This document shows positions 54,112 through 64,000 of a stretch of 64,000 bases of DNA, piece after piece; within the stretch, counting starts at the first letter, position 1, and the number at the start of each line of letters is the position of its first letter. The stretch lies in contig NTMA01000077.1 of assembly GCA_002917075.1 (NCBI GenBank), positions 124,001 to 188,000 on the forward strand, written 5' to 3'. Made by a program: the position numbers and the translations under genes. The stretch comes from Hawksworthiomyces lignivorus. Its lineage: Eukaryota > Ascomycota > Sordariomycetes > Ophiostomatales > Ophiostomataceae. Under the pieces are notes generated by a model, which was not told the DNA's origin, ran no database searches, and was given only the letters and a program-made list of their open reading frames with translations.

Positions 54112-55263
54112 TTTGGCGGTAAAGTTGAGCCTTGATTCTGCTAAAGAGGAATCCAGATCAACTTGAGGAACGCCTGCACTCCAAGTTGCAACCAGGAATC
54201 AGGGAAAATAAGAAGGCTTTAAAAGGGGGGGGGGGGGGTTTAACTTTTTTAAACTTTTTTTTTTGTTTTATTTTGTTTTATTTTGTCTTTTTTTTTTGCC
54301 CTCTTCTTTTCCTTTCTCTTTGACTCCTGTTGTACTTGTTTCCAACTTGTAACCTCTGATGGTTCAATAAGCCCAGATCCTTTAAGGGGGGGGGGGGGAA
54401 GGCGGGCGCTAGGAAACTACCTTACCATATAAGGCCAGGGAGATCGGCACACTAAATATTATAAGCGCTATTCTTTTAGGCAGGGCTATTAGGTACAACG
54501 AAGGAAGCATTCGGGCATTCTTCTTGCCACAGGCAACACTGGCTACTTACGTAGTCGTGCTCATGCGGCTCTTGTGCTCTGCCTTGTACGCAGCTTTTCT
54601 CGCCAGCGAAGCAGCGGGACACCAGTGTGTCTCGAAGTTTTGTGCCCACAATGGCCAATAAACAGACACGCTGTACCCTACCTTTTCAGAAAGAGCATGG
54701 AGCTAGCTCTCAGTCTTTCCCTACGTGATGCTGCGAAGCCCTGCTTGTAAGGTTGATTCGTAGGCAAACTGAGGCCAACATCTGAGGATGACACCAGAAA
54801 AGCGAATGCACAACGGCGTCAGACGCCTTACGACTTGGGCTGGCCACAATTATGTCCTCCATTCCGATGTCGCCTAACTTTTGTCTTGTGAGTGCGCGCG
54901 TGCGTGCGTGTGTGTGTGTGTTTGTGTCGTGGGTGCCAATTGTGGACCCAGCCTTCTTCCCGAATATCTATAAAACCTTCGTGAGGACCAAGAAAATAAA
55001 AGCAATGTTGGACATTTCGCTCTTGACATAGTTCTAGCTCTCTGCCCTGCAATATCAGCTCTCCCCTCACGGACACAACATTTTCCAACAGAGCAGTACG
55101 CGCTGGATTCCAAGAGGTCCAAATCGTCACCAGCTATCCTGCATCCAATCTAGATACGGCATAACGTCATCTGCAGAGAGTCAGTGTGGCCCCTGTCGCC
55201 CAGCATAGACTTGTGCTGTTTTCACTAACAGCGCCCTACAAAAACCAGCTGAGCGACCCCGAT
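54112..55263. other. Intergenic with G-tracts and T-rich repeats
   Basis: G-tracts occur at about 54225-54238 and 54386-54398. A TTTTATTTTG-type repeat lies at about 54260-54290 and a GT-type microsatellite at about 54893-54925. No gene is supported. Confidence 0.5.
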
Positions 55264-55458
55264 ATGGCTCCCGTCAAAGAAGGCTCCAAGGAGCGGCCGA
55301 GAAGACGTTCTTACAGCATTGAGCAGTTCCGCAAGTCGAAATCGCACACCACTGCCGAAAAGGGCGAAGAGGGGAAGCTGGGAGCAAAGCATCGCTCCGA
55401 CTTCAAAAAGAAAATGGAGAAAGAAATTGAAAAGGTGGCGAAGCAGCTCAAGAAGTAG
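55264..55458 (+). CDS. Possible small basic protein, 64 residues
   Basis: The frame opens MAPVKEGSKERPRRRSYSIE and ends EIEKVAKQLKK. It is strongly basic: an RPRRRS patch, then a Lys/Glu-alternating C-terminal helix (about residues 45-64) that could form a coiled coil or bind nucleic acid. TTCACTAACAG just upstream (55220-55230) resembles a branch site plus acceptor, so an upstream exon is possible. I recognise no family. RRRSYS is a plausible basophilic kinase site. The codons show moderate G/C third-position preference, which supports coding. Confidence 0.38.
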   Translation: MAPVKEGSKERPRRRSYSIEQFRKSKSHTTAEKGEEGKLGAKHRSDFKKKMEKEIEKVAKQLKK

Positions 55459-56921
55459 CGGTTTGGATGGAAGCCTGGAACAAAATGAATACTCTACGTT
55501 TGGCCTGGATATCTAAGTCGTCGTTTTTTTTTTTTTCTTGTCTACCACGTGTGAGGGTCTCCTCATTGGCTCTGTTGTTGTTCTACAGATGTCAAATTGT
55601 TTATGCACCAGCTTTTGCGCATGCTCGCAAAATTTTGACAGATGTTTACTATCCTACGTTTCATATCTAGTCATCTGCAATTTCTTTCTGCAAGTTCTTT
55701 CTGCGCGGCGGGTTTCTTAGGTCCCTGTAATTAGCTGAACGCGGCTCTCAAAGAGACAGGGCAGTTAAACGTTATAGTTCGAGTTCTTTTATTACCATTA
55801 CTTGCTTTACATACCTTAGCTAAAACATCTTGCTGCAATGTGCTTGTTGGGCGCGAGTTTGCTAGTTTTTAGGGATAAGAAGCAAGCGTCAATCTGCCTT
55901 CTCGGCCTGCGCCGGCGCTATATTAATGCAGCGGAAATTGTATTACGAAGATGTCCGCCTTTGTTGTTCGCAAATAGTTCGTACATATTAATACAATTCT
56001 TTTATTCTTTAATTCCTAGCTCCCGTACGGAGTATTACCCACTATTAAAGCCCGGCCTTTGCCTAGTTGAGACGTTCGTTGTCCCCATAATAATATCTAT
56101 CCCTGTGCTCCCCAAATCGTTGATAGCCGGAGCTGGGCACTAATAATATAAAGTACATACCTGTATTGTACTTGTACGTACCCAAATTTCCATGGAAGCC
56201 AGCTAGCAACTTGACATGGGGATGCAAATGCCGTGCTGCTCGATGGTCTTTGTGCTGCGGTTATGGCGCACATGCTCCGTAACGACAGGGTACGCTCGGA
56301 GATATTTCCTTTTTGTAGTGCATGTCCTCCAAAACCCATTGCAAAGCATTCAAACAAGCGCTATACGGAAGTGCTGTCGAGGATTTCCATTAGAGAGGAA
56401 AATGGTACTGCAACCCTGGTAGAATTGCGAGACGTACGGGGCGGGCTGGCTAGCTAGACGGGAGCAACCAAAAAATAAACTCCCGGTACAGGGCTAGGCG
56501 GGCTAGCTACATACGCAGACATGGGTAGCAACATAGCCATCCTAGTACATAATATCAAGTTTTGCTGTTGTTGGGTCTAAAGCAGTGCCATAACAGAACC
56601 TTTGTCGGGCTATGCGCAGATAAAAAGATGTCTGGGCGGATCAGTGCAGAAGAGAAAGCAACATCTCCCCGAACTACTGGCCCAGCCCTTCAGAAATGGT
56701 AAACAGGGGTCAGAGACGTCGCCTATGTAATGGTTTGGGGAAAATTCCCGGTCAACAAGATTATCAGTCCAGAGTCGTTAGATATTACTCTTCATTTCAT
56801 ACCTGGACCCAGGAAGATACCCTCCTTTCTCTACCTGGGCAGCGCGCCAGCATCTCTTTCCAGCCCTAGTGGGTACCATTTTTTTGTTCAGCCTGCTAAA
56901 CAGCATCATAATACGAGTACT

Positions 56922-57085
56922 CCGCACCATAGGAAATTTTTTCCGTTTTTACCATCTCTTGAGCCAGCAATGACCTGATCTGAAATCTCCATGTATTTGA
57001 GGACCGCACCATCGGAAATTTTTTCCGTTTTTACCATCTCTTGAGCCAGCAATGACCTGACCTGAAATCTCCATGTATTTGAGGA
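56922..57085 (+). repeat. 82-bp tandem duplication, two copies
   Basis: Copies 56922-57003 and 57004-57085 differ at two positions that I can see (A/C near the start, T/C in the middle). They begin CCGCACCAT and end TATTTGAGGA. One difference is a transversion, so the pair does not show a RIP pattern. Confidence 0.92.
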
Positions 57086-57959
57086 GGACGCACAGGGCAG
57101 CCCCCCCCCCTGAACAGTGCATACAACCTTCAGTGTATGAAATACCTAACTTTAACGGGCCATAGCAGTTGAGAAATGATTTCTCGGGCGCGTATCTCAG
57201 CTGCAAAATGCAACAGTTCAAATAGCTGCTTGGGACAAACTCTAGCCATGATTCTAAGAACAAGTCCCAAATCCTTGGCTTTGTCAAAAAGCTCGCTCTC
57301 CTACTTTGTTCCAGCTTATGGTCTATCCGATACCTCACCTCTCTAGCAGAAACACACTTGTAGTCGCAAGTCTCCTGCAACGACGGATCTGCCAAGCTCC
57401 TACAACAAGAAGAAAGCCACTCCCCTCCTAAAATCTCGCCCAAAAAAATGAGCCAGGGGGGAGGGGTATTTTCCGTTCATTGTTGCCTGCGCACTCTCTG
57501 CCTTGTATTGCGATATATTCGTAATACGTGTAATCCGTAAGCATGGAGAGCGCCTAGCCCCTGTCGTGAGCCAGACTAAGTCTCGCGCCTATATATGGAG
57601 TAGAAACTAAAGGTAACCAAAAGAGGCGTCCATTTCTGCCTCGCACGAGATAGCTGTGCGGTTGGGGCACATCCATATAAATTTATTTTTCACTGGCCTT
57701 AGTTTGTCCCGGAGTGAATAGTCAAGATTGGCTAATCAACACGACTGAACTCTAGTTTATCCTATCGCCTTCTGTCGCTCGCCGTACACCGGTGGCTATC
57801 GATTTCTCTACGAATATCTTTTTTTTGGTTTGTTTCTGGGCATTCCGCCGCCATACACGTATCAGGGCTTCTCTCTTGTCCGCCTGGCGAGAGGCCCGCA
57901 CGAAAGGATCTTCGCCGCACAGCCAGCCAGACTTCCTTGATCTGCAGCGCCTTTTCTTC

Positions 57960-58751
57960 TTATGGGACACATCTCGAGACCGCTCTGCCTGCGTCTCGTG
58001 TGGTAGTGCCATGTGTCGACAGGACTCTCGAGCTGTGCCAGAAGCGGCACACCGAGCTCCGAAAGCAATACGTGTTAACGTGGCAGCGAGATGTACGTCG
58101 CTGGATGTGGTCGGCGAGCACGAGTCTGTAATGTATGCGAGAAACAAAAAAGAGCTGGCCAACTACGAGCCCAGATGACATCTGTATGATTCGGAATTCT
58201 CCGGGCATATTTTTCCAAGAGTAGCGTAGGCAGGAGCAGCACAGAAAAAAGAAGTGAATAGGAGAACAACGCAGAAAACAGCACCCTCTTGGGCAACAAT
58301 ACGCGAATAGAAAAGCACACTGTACAGCAGATTTAGGGGGCCTGCAGCTGGAGAGAGCAGGAAATTCGACGAGGTAATCCCGGACAGTAACAACAACACT
58401 CCATTGGTCGACGGCCGGAGATGCAAACAGACCGTTAGCGTGTTCGGCAGCCCAAAAAGAAAAAGAAGAAAAAGAAAAAAAAAAAAAATTAGACACGAAG
58501 ATTGCGCCGTTGGGCAAGGGGGCAGAATCGAGAAACGCCAGGCCGAGACTCAGCCACACGAAATCAGGTAAAACTGCATGTTCTAGAGCCAGTCGTCGCC
58601 GCTTCAGGGATCGGATAATGCCGGTCTTCCAAACTACAAACCTCTGCTCACGTCGCAAGCTCAAAAATTGCCATGGTGAATCGGAGAAAGCTACATCTAG
58701 GCCAATAATACACGGTGAACATCTTACGATGTGTTGAAGAGAATCAAGCAT
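57960..58751 (-). CDS. Doubtful open frame, 263 residues
   Basis: Starts at a true ATG (MLDSLQHIVRCSPC) and is rich in Phe, Ser, Cys and Leu. One hydrophobic run is due to an A-rich tract on the plus strand. No domain is recognised. Its length is notable for this region, but amino-acid composition argues against a soluble conserved protein. It could be a decayed gene. Confidence 0.15.
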   Translation of the reverse strand: MLDSLQHIVRCSPCIIGLDVAFSDSPWQFLSLRREQRFVVWKTGIIRSLKRRRLALEHAVLPDFVWLSLGLAFLDSAPLPNGAIFVSNFFFFSFSSFSFWAAEHANGLFASPAVDQWSVVVTVRDYLVEFPALSSCRPPKSAVQCAFLFAYCCPRGCCFLRCSPIHFFFLCCSCLRYSWKNMPGEFRIIQMSSGLVVGQLFFVSRIHYRLVLADHIQRRTSRCHVNTYCFRSSVCRFWHSSRVLSTHGTTTRDAGRAVSRCVP

Positions 58752-61257
58752 TACAGCTGGACAAGGGCATCGCCTGGTTTGAATGGAGACGACTGTCCGC
58801 GAAAACTGCTCCTACGTGGGCAGACGAAGACGAGCCAGATGCACAGCTTTCCGACTCCACACCAACCGCTACAGAATAAGCAGGCAGGGCGGATGGAGAC
58901 GAGACAGCTCAGTCGACGACTGTGCAGTGTCTGCCTTGATCATCTTCTGGCCGGTCATACAGCGCGCACCTGGTGCGCAATGGTGCGCCTAGTACACAGC
59001 AGTGCCCCAGGTTTCGTTCGTCCAATTCTAGGCTGCTGCTCACTTCCTCTCCCTGCTCAAGCAGCCTCTACATGCCATTGCCCCAACGGGCTGCCAAAGG
59101 CGCCACCGCCACGGATGTATCTACGCTGTTTTTGCCGCCTCTTCTGCTACGATTTCTCAAGATAAAGTAGAATGGTCGTATCTCACAGCCCAACCTTCGG
59201 CACCTAGACTTGAACTTTACCGAGACCCCACTGCTTAAGAGGAAGGCAGATTGCAATCGGTCCGCCGTCGAGGCTTTCCATAAGGATAGCGCATGTGCTG
59301 CAGTGCAGAAGACTTGAGGACCTTACTCGTCTGGCGTGGAGGGAGAAATGGCAGCCTAGTAGATTTTTGATCGCAGAGGTGAAATGGCAACCGAACAGCC
59401 CTTCGTAGACACGATGCAGCATGCGGTTGTCGATGAGGGTGCGACAGACGAATAGAGGAACATGCCCAGCACGACGTTAATGAGATAATTGCCAGAGCAT
59501 ATGGTCTAGATGATGTGGTGTAGAGAAGAGACTGCGTGAGATAAATCGCGTAAGTAACGAGAAAACCACAGTACGACGTATGAGACCCAACGGGCCCTGC
59601 TCCGCCTCTCACTACTCGTCTGCCTCGGCCAAAAATGGATTGTCCAGTAACCATAGGTACCATTGAATGCCTTTTTACTTCTGGTCCGGAAAGGGCTACG
59701 TTCCCCGGTCCTTAAGAAAGACAAGATAGACAAGCGTGCACCTCAGACGTTGGGCATCGAGCAAGATCACAGCCGCGGTGGCCGAAGCGTTAGATAGGCG
59801 CCTTTTTTTATTATTTTCCGTTTCAGCAATTTTTCTTATCCAGCCCAGGCAACGTTGACAAAGCATTCAGTCAGGTAAGTGCTCTGGCGGAAGAGGAAGG
59901 TGATATGTTTGCCATGTGCTCCGTTTTGGTGAGTCCGCCACCAAAATCCGCTGAAAGTTGTTTTCGTGCTCCGGATTACCGCATTTGGTTCATCAAAATG
60001 ATACAGAAGAGCGACAATGTTCTCGACCTTGAATTCACAGGTCGTCCTGGAGAGCTGATAGAAGGTACGATGCTAGCTTGAAACAAATGCGAAAATTTAT
60101 AATCGACACGCGGAATATTAAGTATTGTTCGCATTGCGGTTGACGTTGCTGTGGTGAAAGAGACAGGTGGCCTTTCCAATCGCCAGGACGTTCTTGGAAC
60201 CTGCTTTTGGTTAGCTAATTTCTTGGGGGTGGTTCTGAACAGAAGTGCCTGGCAAGAAAATGCGAACATTGTAGAGTTCCCGCAGCCTCGCCTATGCTTA
60301 TAAATTTCAGAGCCTAATACGAGCACGTACGTTGCACGTTATGCGTGTATCGCGGAGGGCTAAATTTGGCGCAAGGGAATGACGAAATTAGTGCCACGAC
60401 CCTAGTTGTTAGCGGATTGTCCTCTCCACAGGCCACTATGTATTGTTTCATTTATTATCGCGCTATTGTATTAGCAGTATACTCGGTTTAGGCCTCCCCT
60501 GCACGTAATGTATAACGTGCGAGTATGTACCTGTAATTCTCCGTACGGTGCCCGTAGCAGTGCGGCGCCATCTGCAAGTATGTATCGTGGGCCTCCACGG
60601 GATGAACAGGTGCTTAATATTATAGCCAGCCAGCGCTTGTATAATTGATGCTGAGTTAATCTGACTAAGCCATAACTATCGCCAGGCAGAAGAGTACTCT
60701 CTACTTGCATTGCAAATAGGCCATATAACACCTTAACAATTAAACATCATCCACGTGACTCCGGTTTTACATAATTATCTTTTCTGCGAGACAGCAGCCA
60801 TCCGTCCCAAAGAGAAAGCACGAACGACCTGGGGCTTCCTTCCTTTCCGTACTCCGTCCTTTCCTTTAGATTGCTACCCATCCACGACCATTCGTTTTCC
60901 CGGTTTTCCTTATTTTCCTCCTCTTCTTCTTTTCCACACACCCCACCCCCAATCCCCTTCTTTATTACGTATTCCAGGCTGAGCCGAATCATCCTTTCTT
61001 TTTTGTTGTTTCTCTCTTCTCCTTATTTTGTTTTGCTGGCGTCTTATTTGCTGTCGGGGCGCAGCAGTTTAGAGAGGCTGCGCTTTCCAGAGAGAAGGCC
61101 CCCCAAAACTCCTCCCCAGAGCCGAGATCGACTTGGCAGAAGAGACCGTGCAAAGTCATCTCAGTCATCCCGTCTTCGAGACACGGCCGGAACGCTTCTC
61201 GCACACACTGCTGGCAGTGTGCATCTGAAGAGACTCGATTCATCGCAGGGCAGCACC

Positions 61258-61263
61258 ATGTAA
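61258..61263 (+). promoter_or_regulatory. Start-stop upstream element (ATG-TAA) or a splice donor before HbrB
   Basis: CACCATGTAAGAG in the HbrB leader, 97 bases before the main ATG, can be read as a minimal start-stop uORF in strong context or as an AT|GTAAGA splice donor. An acceptor-like CACCATGCAG with a pyrimidine tract overlaps the main ATG (61351-61360). Confidence 0.4.
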
Positions 61264-61354
61264 GAGACGGCCAATCGCTTGCTAGTCGACCTTGAGAGAC
61301 TGCCTCCTGCACGAGACACCCCCCTCCTTCTCTCGTCCTGTTTTCTCTTTCACC

Positions 61355-64000
61355 ATGCAGCCAAGCCACCCCCCTCGGGGCCCAGGCAGCTTCTCGCCGC
61401 TTCCGCCGCCATCGCCCTCTCTTTCTTCCTCCTCTTCCGCCGCTACCATAGCTGCGACCGCTGCGAATTCCTCGGCCTCCGCGGCGTCCCCCCCTTTCGG
61501 CCCCTCGCTGCGATCCGCGCCCACACCACCTACAAGGCCGCGCAACGATTCTCTAGCCTCTAGTGACGACTCCAACTCGTCGGCAATGCCGTCCCCATTA
61601 TCAATCAACAAAGTGCGCCAACCGATGCACTTGCAGACCTCTCAGCAGCACCAGAACGCCAATGCTTCCAGCGCAAGGGTAACCACGCCTACCTTGACCC
61701 ATCCGCCTTTTGCCGTGGGCGCTGCCACTCCGCCTTCTTCTGCTCACAACAACTTCTCCCGCCCGACACCTCTCTCGACGGCTGCCGCAGCAGCTGCCAC
61801 CGCGCGCCAGATTGCTGCTGCTGCTGCCGCCGCATCTGCTTTGGGCCCTGGCTCGAATTCCGGCGCCAGCGGTCCAGGGCTGAGTGCTGGTGGCGGCGAC
61901 ACCCTTCGCGCAGTCTCTCCCCTGACGCTTCCGGCTTCGAGTAGCAACATCAGCAACGCGAGCAGGCTCGACAGCGGCCCCGTTAGCCCATTAACCGCTT
62001 TCAAGCCCACTTCAGGGCACGGGCACTCGCGCAAGCACTCGCAGACTGCTGGCTTGTTTGATGCCACCCTCCCCTCGACCAACGGTGGCGGCAGCCTCTC
62101 CCAGGTCATCAAAGCGCAGCAGCAGCAGTCTCAGCAGCAACCGTCTCGGTCTGTTACCAACACACCACCTCCCGCGCAGACGCCGCGTGAACTCAGTGCT
62201 AGCCAGATTGCTGCCCAAGCCGCCGTCCTCCATCACCAGCAGTCCTCCCAGGTGTCCTCCAAATTGACGCCACAACAACAGCAACAGCTGCAGCAAGCGC
62301 AGCAGTCACAGCTGCAGCAGCAACAGTCGCAGCAGCACCTCCACCACCAATACTCCCAACAACCGCCGCACACGCAGCAGCATCATTCGCGCCAGCGGTC
62401 TCAGACCGTTCCCACTCAGGGCGAGTCTTACGACGCGTTCCCTGTGTCGAATAAGCGGAGCAGCGGCGGCGGACCCTTGGCACCGCCGATCTTGAGCTTG
62501 ACGGAAGCCAGCGCACCACGTGAGAATGGCTTCGGCAACCAGGTCTACCACAATGGACTCCTGGGCAGCCACACGTCGGCTGCACAGACGGCCGCCAGCG
62601 TCGTCTTCTCGCGCTCTGGCGGCCAGCCGACCTCCCCCAAGATTTCTGTGCCGCAATCTCCAAAGCAGCAACAGCAGCAGCAGCAGCAGGCCGCGCAGGC
62701 ACAGCAGCTGCAGCCATCCTTGCCGCCGCTTCCTCCGCCTCCACCGCCGCCTCCCTTGCCCGAGAAGAAATCCGAAAAGAGCAAGGTGAAGCTCTTCTCC
62801 CGGCCAGGCAAGATCTCCACGAAAAGCGACATAAAAGACAAGCCGCTCCCGAGCCCGAACAAGATGGGCATCGGATCGGCTCTTGCATCGCTGCAGCGCG
62901 GCAACTTCAGCACCACCAGCCTCGACTCGAACGCGGCGTCTTTCTACAACCTGGGCAACTCGTCGGCTGCCACCATCCGAGCAGCAGACAGCGGGCTGGG
63001 CATGGGCCTGGTGGGCGGGAGCGGCGGCGGAAGTATCAGCGGAGCCAGCACGGGAGGCGGCGTCAGCGGCGCGCCCTCCATCTTCGAAGGAGGCAAGGAG
63101 AAGGAAAAGAAACACCACTTCCTCTCTCGCCAAAAACACAAGCTCAAGGACAAGGACGACTTCCACCTCCCGCTCTCATCGGCGTCCAGCAACTCGCGCC
63201 CCACCGACCCCAGTGCACCCAGCAGCCTCTACAGCTTCAGCCTGCCGCCGAGCAGCCCAGGGCCGAACTCGACTGCGTTCAAGAGCATGAGCGGCCTGGA
63301 CCTGAGGCACGGCGGACGTGCACTGCGCGAGCGGAAAAAGGAAGACAAGGCCGCCGCCGCCGCTGCTGCTGCTGCTGCGGGCGGCGCGGACAGCGACCTG
63401 ATCGGCTCAGCCGCTGGGGGCAGCGAGTGGCCAGGCCCCAGCAGCCTGGGCTCAACGGGTGTGGGCGCGGCCGCGGGGGCCGGCGGCACCGCGGCTCTGC
63501 TGCTGCACGAGCCTGCGGATGCGGCCAAGTACGGCTTCAGCAATCTGAGCTACGACGACGCCTGGCCCTACCTGAAGGCCAAGCTGCAGGTCATCTTCGA
63601 GGGCGAGGACCTGCGCATACCCGTGGAGCACCTCAACCGCGTTGTGATCATGCACATCCAGTACTGCATCCAGCGGCGGTCGCCCAACATCATCTTGGAG
63701 GACCTCCGCGAGCTGCTCACGACGGGGTTCGCGTCGCTCGACCGCACTCTGCGCAAGACGCCCGAGGACCGACTGATCCCCGCCCTCGTCGAGTTGTGGC
63801 TGTTCACTTTTACGAGCATCCTGCCCTACATGCAGGCCGTGTTCCTGCCGCTGGACTTGGAGTTTGCGGGTGCCGGCACGCTGCTGACGCCCGAGCAGGC
63901 TCGCGACTTTTGGGGCGGCGTGCCAGGGGCGTCGTCGTCTTCGATGTCCGGCGGGCGCCCGGGCACCTCATCGGGGATCCCCCCGAGCGTGGCGCCCGTG
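61355..64000 (+). CDS. hbrB: TORC2 subunit HbrB (Bit61/PRR5-like), 3' end cut off
   Basis: An open frame of 882 codons runs from the ATG at 61355 (MQPSHPPRGPGSFSPLP) past the right edge without a stop. The HbrB domain begins near residue 728: SYDDAWPYLKAKLQVIFEGE, LNRVVIMHIQYCIQRRSPNI, ILEDLRELLTTGFASLDRTL and PALVELWLFTFTSILPYMQA, then VFLPLDLEF. HbrB is the filamentous-fungal counterpart of yeast Bit61 and human PRR5. It works in TORC2 at the plasma membrane, and mutants of Aspergillus hbrB hyperbranch. The first 720 residues are disordered: Ser/Pro-rich, then several Gln runs (about 62110-62340 and 62665-62715), a Pro run (62725-62760) and a Lys-rich stretch. If the leader intron at 61260-61360 is real, the N-terminus would start at an upstream ATG instead. 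Confidence 0.88.
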   Translation, partial: MQPSHPPRGPGSFSPLPPPSPSLSSSSSAATIAATAANSSASAASPPFGPSLRSAPTPPTRPRNDSLASSDDSNSSAMPSPLSINKVRQPMHLQTSQQHQNANASSARVTTPTLTHPPFAVGAATPPSSAHNNFSRPTPLSTAAAAAATARQIAAAAAAASALGPGSNSGASGPGLSAGGGDTLRAVSPLTLPASSSNISNASRLDSGPVSPLTAFKPTSGHGHSRKHSQTAGLFDATLPSTNGGGSLSQVIKAQQQQSQQQPSRSVTNTPPPAQTPRELSASQIAAQAAVLHHQQSSQVSSKLTPQQQQQLQQAQQSQLQQQQSQQHLHHQYSQQPPHTQQHHSRQRSQTVPTQGESYDAFPVSNKRSSGGGPLAPPILSLTEASAPRENGFGNQVYHNGLLGSHTSAAQTAASVVFSRSGGQPTSPKISVPQSPKQQQQQQQQAAQAQQLQPSLPPLPPPPPPPPLPEKKSEKSKVKLFSRPGKISTKSDIKDKPLPSPNKMGIGSALASLQRGNFSTTSLDSNAASFYNLGNSSAATIRAADSGLGMGLVGGSGGGSISGASTGGGVSGAPSIFEGGKEKEKKHHFLSRQKHKLKDKDDFHLPLSSASSNSRPTDPSAPSSLYSFSLPPSSPGPNSTAFKSMSGLDLRHGGRALRERKKEDKAAAAAAAAAAGGADSDLIGSAAGGSEWPGPSSLGSTGVGAAAGAGGTAALLLHEPADAAKYGFSNLSYDDAWPYLKAKLQVIFEGEDLRIPVEHLNRVVIMHIQYCIQRRSPNIILEDLRELLTTGFASLDRTLRKTPEDRLIPALVELWLFTFTSILPYMQAVFLPLDLEFAGAGTLLTPEQARDFWGGVPGASSSSMSGGRPGTSSGIPPSVAPV

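Larger units (their letters stand above)
55459..61354. other. Gene-poor interval, about 5.9 kb
   Basis: No gene with a recognisable domain. It holds the 82-bp tandem duplication (56922-57085), several copies of the word TACTCCGTA or its complement (for example 56026-56034), AT-rich patches (about 55750-56160 and 60330-60760), and two medium open frames on the minus strand: 58751-57960 (263 codons from a true ATG) and 57443-56949 (164 codons, non-ATG start, running into the duplication). No transposase, reverse transcriptase or terminal repeats were seen. The last 500 bp before HbrB is pyrimidine-rich leader. Confidence 0.5.

Noticed and set aside
56922..57085. Tandem duplication read as a CRISPR-like or transposon terminal repeat
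   Set aside because: Only two adjacent copies without spacers, no flanking target duplication and no inverted ends; the genome is eukaryotic.

Overview
The window is nuclear DNA from a filamentous ascomycete (Pezizomycotina, probably a Sordariomycete). Genes are dense and mostly GC-rich. Introns are short (about 55-235 bp) with GT/AG ends and visible CTAAC-type branch sites. The gene set (HET domain, GON7, HbrB, urease accessory protein, PEX14-like peroxin) is typical of these fungi. The organism call is inference; no rRNA or tRNA was seen.

Left part (1-20.3 kb): UTP7 (-, cut by the window edge) and TSR1 (+) diverge from one promoter, and both make small ribosomal subunits. Next come the urease GTPase ureG, an RD/RS-rich disordered protein, the class II histone deacetylase HDA1, an F-box protein, the 60S assembly factor BRX1 and the Rab11 GTPase, all on the minus strand. 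Middle part (20.3-47.4 kb): a 1478-residue intronless chromodomain protein, a PEX14-family peroxin, the INO80 subunit IES2, a Gag1-clamp/DUF4050-type protein with a probable 1.2-kb intron, an SPX phosphate transporter (PHO91 type), the HOPS subunit VPS39 and the KEOPS subunit GON7. Right part (47.4-61.3 kb): a sparse, repeat-bearing, accessory-looking stretch with a HET-domain gene facing a zinc-finger gene, a possible 64-residue basic protein and about 5.9 kb without a convincing gene. At 61.3 kb conserved sequence resumes with the TORC2 subunit HbrB, which runs off the right edge.

Themes are ribosome assembly (UTP7, TSR1, BRX1), chromatin (HDA1, chromodomain protein, IES2) and membrane traffic, phosphate and TORC2 growth control (RAB11, VPS39, PHO91, HbrB). 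The best candidates for something undescribed are the HET/zinc-finger pair in its sparse neighbourhood and the large chromodomain protein with unrecognised C-terminal regions. Splice sites were placed by hand from GT/AG signals, reading frame and family continuity. Every multi-exon model given here closes to a whole number of codons.
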